Source of the DNA: a virus
DNA: 32,755 bases
Virus record (IMG/VR): IMGVR_UViG_3300006641_000019
Span: 1-32,755 of that record
Direction: 5' to 3' (one strand)
This document shows positions 18,604 through 26,889 of the stretch, one piece after another. The translations under genes and the position numbers were made by a program. The notes under the pieces were generated by a model. It searched no databases and had not been told where the DNA came from. It was given only the letters and a program-made list of their open reading frames with translations. Positions within the stretch are counted from its first letter, which is position 1. The number at the start of each line of letters is the position of its first letter.

Positions 18604-18983
18604 TGAGACAGAAACGACCGCTGCGGCGACCAGAGGAACAAGAACAAACGGCGTTTTTCGATTATTGTAGAGCTATGGCGCATGTTCATAGTGGCTATGC
18701 TTTGGCGTTTGCCATTCCAAACGAGCGTAAAGCCTCTATACAGCGCCGTGTTGCAATGAAACGAGCAGGTCTTACTAAAGGTGTACCTGACATTTGCGTG
18801 CCTGTAGGCAATGATAAATTCAATGCCTTGTATATTGAAATGAAGGTTAAGCCCAACCGTGCTAGTCCAGAACAGATGGACATACTCCGCAAGTTAAACG
18901 CTGTAGGTAACTACGCTGTGATTTGCTGGTCGGCTGATGATGCAATCGAAATCATAACTAAGTACATCAATAATCAGTTATGA
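18603..18983 (+). CDS. VRR-NUC domain endonuclease
   Basis: 126 residues from ATG 18603 (overlapping the previous stop; upstream TTG/GTG starts are possible but unsupported). It is a minimal VRR-NUC protein of the PD-(D/E)XK superfamily: RRPEEQEQTAFFDYCR with the first Glu (12-15), FAIPNERKAS (37-45), GLTKGVPDICVP with the catalytic Asp 63, and YIEMKVK with Glu 79 and Lys 81. The conserved Gln 91 follows. Phage versions cut branched DNA such as Holliday junctions, which is useful for resolving replication intermediates before packaging. Confidence 0.93.
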   Translation: MRQKRPLRRPEEQEQTAFFDYCRAMAHVHSGYALAFAIPNERKASIQRRVAMKRAGLTKGVPDICVPVGNDKFNALYIEMKVKPNRASPEQMDILRKLNAVGNYAVICWSADDAIEIITKYINNQL

Positions 18984-19459
18984 AGCACGACATGGGAAAC
19001 ACAGAACAAGAAAAGGAATACCATGAAGTGCCAGAACGCAATCTTTGGTTTGCAGTCATTGAGCGAGCGTTAAAAGATTACTGCTACTTCTTTGATAGAC
19101 TTATCAACCCAGGCTCAACGCATCTCGTATACTCAGACGGTCTAAATCATAAAGACCAGTTTCAACTCAAAGCTATATACGAGTTTAACCGCCTACGTTG
19201 GTTTCTATTTGAGAAAGAGCCAGCAGAGTTCAACCTAGCCTACCTTGCTGATCAACTATACGAGGATGGAGACGGTGCCGCTGCAAGCATCCGTAAGGAA
19301 GCTATTCGGCAATTCAAAACTCACTTTGATGAAGCAGAGCGTCGTGGGCAATTCATGAAGATAATACACTACATCAAAGAGAATACTGGCGTAGCGTACT
19401 CAGAAGCAGCGGATAAGGTAAGCCCGTTACGCACCAAGCGATACAGGCTTAGTCGCTAG
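18980..19459 (+). CDS. Phage protein, last early gene, unknown (159 aa)
   Basis: The ATGA overlap with the VRR-NUC gene shows coupling; an alternative start is M5. It is a helical, aromatic-rich protein: ERNLWFAVIERALKDYCYFF, then FNRLRWFLFEKEPAEFNLAY and AIRQFKTHFDEAERRGQF. It ends basic. The late position in an early operon would suit a late-gene activator or antiterminator, but no such motif is visible. Its TAG stop shares bases with the stop of the convergent holin-like gene (CTAG at 19456-19459). Confidence 0.75.
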   Translation: MKHDMGNTEQEKEYHEVPERNLWFAVIERALKDYCYFFDRLINPGSTHLVYSDGLNHKDQFQLKAIYEFNRLRWFLFEKEPAEFNLAYLADQLYEDGDGAAASIRKEAIRQFKTHFDEAERRGQFMKIIHYIKENTGVAYSEAADKVSPLRTKRYRLSR

Positions 19460-19641
19460 CGTTTCTTCTTATCCTTGAGTGACCACACTTGTGACACGCC
19501 ATAAAGCACAGCACCACCTACCACTGGCTCTGCTGCTGCTGCAAGGTTATGTGCATCAGCCTCAGACACGCCAATGGTAAGCAAGCTACCAGCGGCAAGC
19601 GTTAGTAAATGTCTGATTATCGAAAATATAACAAGTTCCAT
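19456..19641 (-). CDS. Holin-like protein (Pam3-gp28 type)
   Basis: 61 residues with two hydrophobic segments: IFSIIRHLLTLAAGSLLTIG (about 5-24) and AEPVVGGAVLYGVSQVW (about 37-53), then a Lys-rich tail (SLKDKKKR). The RHLLT.AAG...L...G pattern and GG..LYG..Q resemble the small holin family named after phage Pam3 gp28. It would form holes in the inner membrane at lysis. It is last in the late operon and overlaps the upstream exported protein gene. Confidence 0.75.
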   Translation of the reverse strand: MELVIFSIIRHLLTLAAGSLLTIGVSEADAHNLAAAAEPVVGGAVLYGVSQVWSLKDKKKR

Positions 19642-20414
19642 GCGATTCTTCCTGCTTTAGCGTATGTATAAATAGAATGTCTGCAATCACGCTTACTTGG
19701 ATATTGCCATGGTCCAACATTGCAATTCATCCATGCTGACCAATAAAACCTTACATCACATTGCCTAGTCTTTGCGGCAAAGCGTTTTAAGTCAAGGATA
19801 GAGTTAGCCTCCGTGCCATCCATATCAGCTATGCACGGTTTCCTAAGAGTAGGATTAGTTCCATGTCGCTCACAGACGGTACCTCGTAAACAGGACGCTT
19901 TGAGAGGATTATCGACAATGACACAGCTAGGCAAAGTAGCAGATACAGCACTAACGAGAGCTTTTCTAGCATGTCCATTCAAGTCACACTCCAGACAAGG
20001 CGAGACGTAACAAGTTAGCGGACCTTTTGACTGCTCAATCCGCTGCTTTAATCGTAAGGCTAATACGTCTAGCCGCTTTCTTAATCGTGACTCTGGTATC
20101 TTTGCTGCTCTATTGGCTGAGACTATCGTGTATCCATAGAACACATCATGTCTCTGGCATCGCTTGTTTCTAAGACACGGACCATTGACTAAATGCACTC
20201 GTATGGTCTTACGTTTCTTTTGTCTCAAGATTGTATCAACACACTCACAACGCTTGCCAAACGAATCTTCAAGCCAACCAACTGTTATAGGCTTGCCATG
20301 CCATGTAGCAAGAGTTTTATCGCAGTTCCAAGTGCTGTTGCAGAGTCCTATGTAACTCACGCCTTGAGCTTGTGCAGAGGCTATAAATGCCAACAGCACA
20401 ATGAGCACTCTCAT
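19617..20414 (-). CDS. Sec-exported Cys-rich protein in the lysis block, putative hydrolase
   Basis: 265 residues. MRVLIVLLAFIASAQAQG is a signal peptide with an Ala-x-Ala site. The mature protein has 16 Cys in all, pointing to disulfides in an oxidising compartment. Strand-like segments with nearby acidic residues recur: RVHLVNGPCL, TCYVSPCLECDL, CVIVDNPLKA, CIADMDGTEAN and RFYWSAWMNCN. This is reminiscent of a TIM-barrel glycosidase, but that is only an impression. It is flanked by a holin-like gene and a membrane coiled-coil gene, where an endolysin is expected. A Sec-exported cell-wall hydrolase is a reasonable guess, not shown. Confidence 0.6.
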   Translation of the reverse strand: MRVLIVLLAFIASAQAQGVSYIGLCNSTWNCDKTLATWHGKPITVGWLEDSFGKRCECVDTILRQKKRKTIRVHLVNGPCLRNKRCQRHDVFYGYTIVSANRAAKIPESRLRKRLDVLALRLKQRIEQSKGPLTCYVSPCLECDLNGHARKALVSAVSATLPSCVIVDNPLKASCLRGTVCERHGTNPTLRKPCIADMDGTEANSILDLKRFAAKTRQCDVRFYWSAWMNCNVGPWQYPSKRDCRHSIYTYAKAGRIAWNLLYFR

Positions 20415-20653
20415 TTTTCTAGTATCCTATCAATCTTCTGCTCGATACGCTCCAAGCGGTCCTTGATACTACTAACCTCATGCTGCATCACTTCAACGTG
20501 CATAGTAAGCTGATATTTGCTTTGCTCTAACTCTTTAAGCGAGTTCTTTACTTGTCTGTAATCCATGCCAACCAGCGATATAACAACGCCAATCACGCCT
20601 TTAATTAGCAGGTCAATCCAATACCTAAGCTGTGTAACATCACCTTCCGTCAC
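20411..20653 (-). CDS. Membrane-anchored coiled-coil protein, holin/spanin-like position
   Basis: 80 residues. There is one membrane helix near the start (WIDLLIKGVIGVVISLVG, about 12-29), followed by an unbroken coiled coil (VKNSLKELEQSKYQLTMHVE, EVSSIKDRLERIEQKIDRIL). This resembles XhlA-like or i-spanin-like lysis proteins in form. It overlaps the DUF5675 gene by 14 bases and the exported protein gene by 4, so the lysis block is translated as a unit. Confidence 0.7.
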   Translation of the reverse strand: MTEGDVTQLRYWIDLLIKGVIGVVISLVGMDYRQVKNSLKELEQSKYQLTMHVEVMQHEVSSIKDRLERIEQKIDRILEK

Positions 20654-21038
20654 AGATTTCTAGCTCCGCTTCACTATACGTATTCATAGCAGTCATGAAA
20701 TTAGCGAGAGCTGCACGGCTAGAAAGAATCGCCGTTTCTGTGCCTATCGTTCCGTACATAAGACCAAGCAAAATACATCCGTGCGTATCCTCTTTGGTGT
20801 TACCAGCATGAATAAGTATCTGGCTACGTCCTGGGACATCCATTACTTGGAATACTCGTCCAAACTTAGGCGAGTTATGAATCTTAATCTTGTACTTGCC
20901 AGCAGGAATACAACTTTGCTGCGGCTCGTTATCAAACCAACGGTCCTCAAGCGTAACAAACATAGGACGAGCATCAAGGCATAACACGCCAAGCATGGCA
21001 TCTTTATACTCTGATACTCGTACTAATTTGAGCTTCAT
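20640..21038 (-). CDS. DUF5675-family protein, possible murein-active enzyme
   Basis: 132 residues. The DUF5675 pattern is visible: LVRVSEYKDAMLGVL, FVTLEDRW, CIPAGKYKIKIHNSPKFGRV, FQVMDVPGRSQILIHAGNT (H77) and EDTHGCILLG (H86, C88). The family lies in phage lysis or tail-end regions and has no proven role. The HxGN...HGC arrangement is similar to the catalytic pattern of L,D-transpeptidase-like enzymes. It overlaps the tail fibre gene by 4 bases. Confidence 0.8.
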   Translation of the reverse strand: MKLKLVRVSEYKDAMLGVLCLDARPMFVTLEDRWFDNEPQQSCIPAGKYKIKIHNSPKFGRVFQVMDVPGRSQILIHAGNTKEDTHGCILLGLMYGTIGTETAILSSRAALANFMTAMNTYSEAELEICDGR

Positions 21039-22459
21039 GCTTCTAGTGCCAAGACACGAGCTTCAAGAGCTTCAACTTTGGCGTTTAGTTCTTTAATTGC
21101 AGCGGTCAGAATTGGCGTAATCTTGCCGTAGTCAACTCCTTGGTATTTAGGTTGTCCGTTTTCGTCAATATCATCTTTTATGCCGGAAACAGCGTGAGGA
21201 AAGACTTCTGCGACTTCATGGGCGATAAAGCCTTCGGATGATTCAGAGCTGTCAATCCAATCGAATGAAACGGGCTTTAGCTGCAACGTCCTTTGCAATC
21301 CGTCGGCTATCGGTGCTACGTTTTCCTTTAATCTATAATCAGACGAGGTATTATAATTTACAGCGTTCGTGGTCGTAACTCGTGTAACAGATCCGCAAAT
21401 TCCATTTGTTGAGTTTCTAAAAACTGCGAAGGTAGTACCGCTGGTGTCGTTGTTGTCTCTGATGCCAAGACCATTTTGAGTCGCATCATACGCAAGGCAC
21501 ATTCTATCTGCGCTAAAATTGGTGGTAGTATTTACGAATAGAAAACCTCCGGCAGTAATTCGCATCCGTTCGCTAGCGGTGCCTGCGCCATCTGCTGTTG
21601 TAGCAAAGGTAATACGTCCAGGCATATCATTTGAAGCGCCAGGAGTTCCGTCACACCATCCAGCAACGTATGCGGCTTCCGTAAATCCTGTCCCGTTCGC
21701 ACCGGAAAAACGTAAAACGCCTAAAATATCTCCGCTTTGCACAATGGTATTAGTGCCAACAGTAGCACCACGAGATTTTGCAAAATCTATTTGAGTTCCT
21801 CCGGTATCAGCACTAAATCTAGTAATTTGACAGCGAGTAGCTGTACCAGCTACCTCAAAGTCATAAGTCGGCGCAGTAGTCCCAATACCTACACGATTGT
21901 TAGTGCGATCTACAAACAATGGAGCTTCTGCAATGTTTGTAATTTGGAAGTTAGTTCCATCATAAACAACACTAACCATGTCGTTGGCTTTAAACTCATT
22001 ACCAGCAAGTGCAGTTCCCTGACGCTGCATAGTTGTTGCAGCAGTTCCATCAATCTTTAATGTAGCTGCGGCACCGTTAGCTGCGTTAGCTTTAAACACA
22101 TATTGAGCACCAGTTGTAAGAGCTGTAATGGTTGGCGTAGCTGTTACAGTAAATGCTGTGGATGTTCCACCAGTAGTACCAAGATATGAAGATGTATTGT
22201 CTTGTACTTGAGCTACAGTAGCAGCATCATTTCTAGCTGTTCCAGCACCAACATTAGTTATGCGATTAGCACCAAGATTAAGATTACCAGTAGCAGCGTT
22301 AGAACCATCTTTGTTCAAGCATTGGTTAATACCATTTTGGAAGTCATCGTCCTGCGTGTCGTGGCGTCCTGCTTCAATGCCGATACCTAGCGAAGCATCG
22401 CCAGTCCAACCGTTAGTGCCGTAGTTTCCTTTGCGGTATGTTCCACCTGACCAGCCCAT
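21035..22459 (-). CDS. Tail fibre with C-terminal S74 intramolecular chaperone
   Basis: 474 residues. The N-terminus (MGWSGGTYRKGNYGTNGWTG) is Gly/Tyr-rich and probably attaches to the tail. The shaft is Thr/Ala/Gly-rich with GNLNLGANRITNVGAGT and VDRTNNRVGIGTTAPTYDFE, the collagen-like or pyocin-knob style seen in fibres. The C-terminal 103 residues are a peptidase S74 domain: SSDYRLKENV with the autocleavage Ser 373 and Lys 378, then GFIAHEVAEVFP and a coiled-coil end (KELNAKVEALEARVLALEA). This chaperone trimerises the fibre and cuts itself off. It is the likely host receptor binding protein. Confidence 0.93.
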   Translation of the reverse strand: MGWSGGTYRKGNYGTNGWTGDASLGIGIEAGRHDTQDDDFQNGINQCLNKDGSNAATGNLNLGANRITNVGAGTARNDAATVAQVQDNTSSYLGTTGGTSTAFTVTATPTITALTTGAQYVFKANAANGAAATLKIDGTAATTMQRQGTALAGNEFKANDMVSVVYDGTNFQITNIAEAPLFVDRTNNRVGIGTTAPTYDFEVAGTATRCQITRFSADTGGTQIDFAKSRGATVGTNTIVQSGDILGVLRFSGANGTGFTEAAYVAGWCDGTPGASNDMPGRITFATTADGAGTASERMRITAGGFLFVNTTTNFSADRMCLAYDATQNGLGIRDNNDTSGTTFAVFRNSTNGICGSVTRVTTTNAVNYNTSSDYRLKENVAPIADGLQRTLQLKPVSFDWIDSSESSEGFIAHEVAEVFPHAVSGIKDDIDENGQPKYQGVDYGKITPILTAAIKELNAKVEALEARVLALEA

Positions 22460-22466
22460 AAATCAC

Positions 22467-24746
22467 CTATGCTTTACCCAATACAGACTTTATATTTACG
22501 CCTAACTCTTGAGGATCAAGATTTAAAGCATTTACAATATCACCAACCGTAAACTTTTGCTTAGAACCGTACTTTGCTAAAACTTTGTCTAGTTTTGATT
22601 GACCAACAGCATCTGCAATTTTAGCTAAATCATAATCATCATACTTTGACAGATTCTTATCTGTCGTGGTTCTAACTATATCACTTTCTGCAACCGTATT
22701 ATTTGAATACTCGTTACGCTTTGTGATTACTTTGCTTACATATTTCCTAGTCTCTGCTGGAACGTATGCTACTTCTAAAATGTTTTCCCAAGTTGGTTTC
22801 AATCCTTCTTTCTGCGTTCTAGCAATAGCTCGTTGCAGATTACCTGGACCCCAATTATATGCTGCCAATGCTAGTTTCTCATCGCCAAACTTATCCATCA
22901 TTTGATTGATATAGCGTGTGCCACCTTCAATGTTCTGCACTGGATCTGTTGGGTCTACGCCAAGTGATTTAGCAGTCGCTGGCATTAACTGCATCAAGCC
23001 AGTAGCTCCTTTCTTGCTTTTAGCTTGAGGCTTACCAGCAGATTCAGTCTGAATAATAGCTTTGATAAGCGGAGGTTGATTGCCGATCAAATCACTGATG
23101 TTTTGTTTTTCAGGAACAACAACTTGCCTACCAAGCGTACCAAGTAGTTTTTCAACTTCATCAGCAGTAAATGTTGGGGTTGGTTCTTTTGGAACTTCAA
23201 CTAACTTGCCACTTGTAGTTAGTTCTAACTTTGTTTCAGAAGGCTTAATGTAAGGCGTAGCAAGTTGAGCAAATGTTCTGCCAGTACCACCTTCAGTAAG
23301 AGCATATCCAAGTTTAGATGCTATCTGCTGAACTGCTGGATCCTCCATGATTGTAGCAAGATAGTTTTTGCCAGCTTGTGAGCGTCCAGCTTGCATCAAT
23401 GCGCCAGCAAGCGCAGGAACAACATTACCGCTTTGAGTGCTCATTTGTGCAAGGGTACCAGCACCACCAGATGTTCTAGCCTGTCCAGCAATATCCTCCA
23501 TCACATTACCAGACAAAACTTTTCCAGCTTTGCCAAGGAACGCAGTTGATAAATCAGCAGCATCGCCAAATTGTTTGTTAAGTGTTTTGACAGTTTGTAG
23601 AGCTTCTTCTGGAACTTTGCCAAGTTTAGCCAATATTCCAAGTCTATTCTCTATCTCCTCTCGCAAATCTTGTCTGATTGCTTTTTGTACTGTTGGAGTG
23701 AGAGGACTCTGATCCCAAGCATAGTTAAGACCAGTTTTTGCTTTTTGCAAATCAAGCAAACTACCACCTTCCTCAAACTGAGAAATGATAGCATCTCGCT
23801 CTTTCGTTATTAGCTTTTGCGCTTCTTCCTTCGCAGTACCACCAAGATTAGAAAGGTACTTGTTTACATTCTTCATTTGGAAATCTGCAAATGGGTCTGC
23901 AAGTTTATTTGCATCCTCAAGTACAGTTCCAAGTTCGGCACCAAGTGTACGCTTATAAACCTCGATGTTTGCAGCATTAGTCAAAACATCTGCTTCGGGA
24001 TTTATAAGACCTTTGCTCTCCAAAGACTTTAATGTTTGAACAACTGGAATCTTTTCCGCTGATGGAATACCAGCTTTCTTAGCTACATACTCTTTGATGT
24101 TTCTGCTTACATCCGCAGGACTAAGATTATACGCAGATAGTTTCATTCTATCAGCTTCGGTGCCAAGTCTAGTTAAAAATCTGCCACCTACATTTGAAAC
24201 AACTGAGCCAGCAGTTCCAAGTGCGCCAGTAAGTAATCCAGTTGAAATCCGTGAATCTCCTTCGCCAGCTCCATATCCAGCTACAAATGCTTGTGATGGG
24301 ACACTAGAAACAAGAGCTTGAACTACTTTACCACCAGGGACACTAACAGCTTTTTCAACAACAGGCTGAACGAGTTTTCCAACAGTGCTAGTAGCAGTTC
24401 CAGTTTTGCCAACTTGTCCGATAGCTCCAAGAGGATTAAGAACTAATCCACTCGCAATAGGTAATGCAGTTGAAACTACTGGCGATGATGCAGAAAACGC
24501 TTTGTTTTGAGCAGCTATATCAGCCAACTCTTGCTCATAAGAGCGACCAGAAAACAATGAAGCAACTTTAGCCTCTGCCTCATCTGCAAGATTAAATGTT
24601 GGTCCTGCTAAATAAGAACGAGCATAGCCAAGCACCTTATCAAGCGTTGGTCCATAAGATGTAGGAGCAACTGTAGGAGTAACAGGCTTTCCAAGTGCCG
24701 CTAACGATGCTTCAATATCCGCTGCTTGATTATTTGGATCCGCCAT
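22467..24746 (-). CDS. Internal virion (ejection) protein with SLT transglycosylase domain
   Basis: 759 residues. A soluble lytic transglycosylase domain lies at about 558-677: PPLIKAIIQTESAG with the catalytic Glu 568, GATGLMQLMPATAKSLGV, NIEGGTRYINQMM and LALAAYNWGPGNLQRAI. It cleaves peptidoglycan. The N-terminal 550 residues are helical with Ala/Gly-rich hydrophobic stretches (ALPIASGLVLNPLGAIGQVG, GLLTGALGTAGSVVSNVG), as in ejected proteins that line a channel. In T7, gp16 has the same activity. It is placed beside two other internal-type proteins. AGGA precedes the ATG. Confidence 0.88.
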   Translation of the reverse strand: MADPNNQAADIEASLAALGKPVTPTVAPTSYGPTLDKVLGYARSYLAGPTFNLADEAEAKVASLFSGRSYEQELADIAAQNKAFSASSPVVSTALPIASGLVLNPLGAIGQVGKTGTATSTVGKLVQPVVEKAVSVPGGKVVQALVSSVPSQAFVAGYGAGEGDSRISTGLLTGALGTAGSVVSNVGGRFLTRLGTEADRMKLSAYNLSPADVSRNIKEYVAKKAGIPSAEKIPVVQTLKSLESKGLINPEADVLTNAANIEVYKRTLGAELGTVLEDANKLADPFADFQMKNVNKYLSNLGGTAKEEAQKLITKERDAIISQFEEGGSLLDLQKAKTGLNYAWDQSPLTPTVQKAIRQDLREEIENRLGILAKLGKVPEEALQTVKTLNKQFGDAADLSTAFLGKAGKVLSGNVMEDIAGQARTSGGAGTLAQMSTQSGNVVPALAGALMQAGRSQAGKNYLATIMEDPAVQQIASKLGYALTEGGTGRTFAQLATPYIKPSETKLELTTSGKLVEVPKEPTPTFTADEVEKLLGTLGRQVVVPEKQNISDLIGNQPPLIKAIIQTESAGKPQAKSKKGATGLMQLMPATAKSLGVDPTDPVQNIEGGTRYINQMMDKFGDEKLALAAYNWGPGNLQRAIARTQKEGLKPTWENILEVAYVPAETRKYVSKVITKRNEYSNNTVAESDIVRTTTDKNLSKYDDYDLAKIADAVGQSKLDKVLAKYGSKQKFTVGDIVNALNLDPQELGVNIKSVLGKA

Positions 24747-25914
24747 ATTTTAAATTCCTGTAATCGTTTGCCAGCTTATCAAGCTCTTGGTTTTCTTGCA
24801 GAGTAAGATTGTCTTTGCCTTTTGCGCTTAATTGACTCAGCCTAGTAGCTATTTCATTTAACTTTGATTGATCCATTCCTGTAGCTTGCGCTGGTGGAGT
24901 AGTTGTTCCTGCTGTTGTCTTGCCTGTGCTTGTTTGCTTTTTAGATAGTGAATTGATTACTTCTTCAAATGTTGGAGCATCACCAAGATATGAAATAGGA
25001 TGCTTACCTAGTCCACGATCTTTAGCTAAGTTGTCATAGAAGGCTTTTGTATCATTATATGAATTAGCTTGAGCCTCATACGAGCGTTGAGCTATTCGCA
25101 AAATTCCTTCTCTTACCTCAGTTCCTAGTCCACCTTCGCCATTAACTGCTTTTTGTAAAGCTCCTTTCCATTGTTCTGGAATACTTTGGCTGCTCATGAT
25201 TGCAGCTTGTTCACCTTCTCGTACTGCCATTCCTGGTTCAATCAACTGAACAGCTCGACGCACAAGTTCTTGAGTAGCAACAGCGGAGGGATCCTTAACA
25301 GCTTGTCCAACTACAGCAGCAGCATTTTTAACTAAACTAAAGTTTTTAACCTCTGGAAGTGCGTTAAACTGGCTGCGAATCTTGTCATATTCTTCAGCTT
25401 TCTTTGTTGTTAAAAATCCGTCTCCTGATGTACCCGTACCACCAAACAAACTTTCCTTACCAGTTGGAATCAATCCTTGCTCGATGCCTTTAAGCATCAA
25501 CTGTTGATTAAACTGTTGTTCATTTGCTTTAGCTGCAAGTTCATTCTGTAAAAGAATAGGATTAATATCAGTCAATCGACTAAGCACATTAGTTGGCGTA
25601 TCTTGCTGTTCTAATGCTTTTAGGAATGTTGCTCGCTCTGCTGCTGGCTTTGCAATCAACTGCGTAGCTAAGTCTGATGCCTGAATTGATTCTTCTGTAG
25701 CTTGCTTCTTAGCTTGATAGCCAAGCAATCCAGAAAGCAACGCTTGACCAAGTGCAATGCCAAAGTTAGCACCAGGCTTACCGTAAGGATTATACAGCGA
25801 TGGAGCAGCTTGAGTTAGACCAAGTAATGCTATGCCGTAAGGATTTTCAGCGCCAGTAATACGCAATCCGCTAAGGGCATTTCCAAGAGTAGTAGGTGTT
25901 GTTGCATCTGCCAT
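24730..25914 (-). CDS. Putative internal virion/ejection protein
   Basis: 394 residues, helical. The N-terminus has the hydrophobic Gly/Ala segment GIALGQALLSGLLGYQAKKQ (about 50-69), followed by long helices (AIMSSQSIPEQWKGALQKAV) and a Thr/Lys-rich linker near 325. It ends in a charged helix (LDKLANDYRNLKYGGSK). Overlap by 17 bases with the transglycosylase gene and composition suit a partner in the ejection complex. No catalytic motif is seen. Confidence 0.65.
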   Translation of the reverse strand: MADATTPTTLGNALSGLRITGAENPYGIALLGLTQAAPSLYNPYGKPGANFGIALGQALLSGLLGYQAKKQATEESIQASDLATQLIAKPAAERATFLKALEQQDTPTNVLSRLTDINPILLQNELAAKANEQQFNQQLMLKGIEQGLIPTGKESLFGGTGTSGDGFLTTKKAEEYDKIRSQFNALPEVKNFSLVKNAAAVVGQAVKDPSAVATQELVRRAVQLIEPGMAVREGEQAAIMSSQSIPEQWKGALQKAVNGEGGLGTEVREGILRIAQRSYEAQANSYNDTKAFYDNLAKDRGLGKHPISYLGDAPTFEEVINSLSKKQTSTGKTTAGTTTPPAQATGMDQSKLNEIATRLSQLSAKGKDNLTLQENQELDKLANDYRNLKYGGSK

Positions 25915-25922
25915 TGTAAATC

Positions 25923-26888
25923 CTATTTTAACAACTGATTTGTTACGCCAACACCTATGCCAGTTCCAATACCTTGAGCTGCACTACTCCAAGGATTTGG
26001 TCGTGGTTGTTGTCCATATTGTCCCATAGCTTGCGCCGCTGCTGCATCTCGCATTGCGTCTGCTTGAATTTGTGCTGCTCTTATAGAAGCTCCACCACCA
26101 GCTTTAGCCATACGCTCTTGAGCTTGACGATTTAACTCAGCTTGTTGTGCCTCTGTTCTAGCTGCAAATCCTAACTTCCAAGGCTCAGAACCAAGTTGTC
26201 CAATCTGAAATGGCAACATGCGACCAGCTACATTTTGTGTAAATCCTTGCTGTTGATACTCAGCACCTTGCGTAAATGCTTGGCTCATAGCGTTCTGCCT
26301 AGCAGCGTTTTGCGAATCATTAAGCATCTTCATTTGAGCTTGATACGCACCACTATTAGGATCTATTCCTTGCTCTGCCATGCGCTGACGAAGTTCCATC
26401 TGCTGTCGCTGAAACTCTGGACCCATTGTACGTTCAAACTGACCCATTACGTTCTGACGAGCTGACTCAAGTTGGCTTGAAAAATCTGGCATACCTTGTG
26501 CAAGGCGTTGCTGTTCTTGTGCCCAAGCCTCATTCAAATAAGCACCGTAATCAGTTCCCATTTCTTGAGCTTGCTGTTCTGGTGTAAGACCTCTAAATGC
26601 CGCTTCAGGAGTTCCAGGAGTAGCACCAGGCGTTCCACGCTGCTGATACTTGTTGATAGCGGTATTGATACGGTTAGTATTGTATCCGAGCTGCTTACCA
26701 GTTCGATTGATAGTAGCAATCGCCGCAGTATGCTCAGGAGAACCAACCATTAAGCTACCAAGATTGCGAACTGTAGAAAGATAAGTTTCTCTAGCTTGAG
26801 TCTTAGCCGCAGTTGGATCAACCTTTGGCTTGCTAGGAGTCTTAGTTAATGCGCCACCTGCTGGTTTAGTAGTCTTTTTAGCTGCCAT
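25923..26888 (-). CDS. Gln/Ala-rich internal virion protein, putative
   Basis: 321 residues from ATG 26888, one base after the stop of the upstream gene (a start at 26903 is possible but would overlap it). A Lys/Ala/Thr-rich N-terminus is followed by a long Gln/Met/Arg helical region (FQRQQMELRQRMAEQGIDPN, ELNRQAQERMAKAGGGASI) and a Gly-rich end (GIGTGIGVGVTNQLL) that may insert in membranes. Probable role in DNA ejection. Confidence 0.65.
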   Translation of the reverse strand: MAAKKTTKPAGGALTKTPSKPKVDPTAAKTQARETYLSTVRNLGSLMVGSPEHTAAIATINRTGKQLGYNTNRINTAINKYQQRGTPGATPGTPEAAFRGLTPEQQAQEMGTDYGAYLNEAWAQEQQRLAQGMPDFSSQLESARQNVMGQFERTMGPEFQRQQMELRQRMAEQGIDPNSGAYQAQMKMLNDSQNAARQNAMSQAFTQGAEYQQQGFTQNVAGRMLPFQIGQLGSEPWKLGFAARTEAQQAELNRQAQERMAKAGGGASIRAAQIQADAMRDAAAAQAMGQYGQQPRPNPWSSAAQGIGTGIGVGVTNQLLK

Positions 26889-26889
26889 A

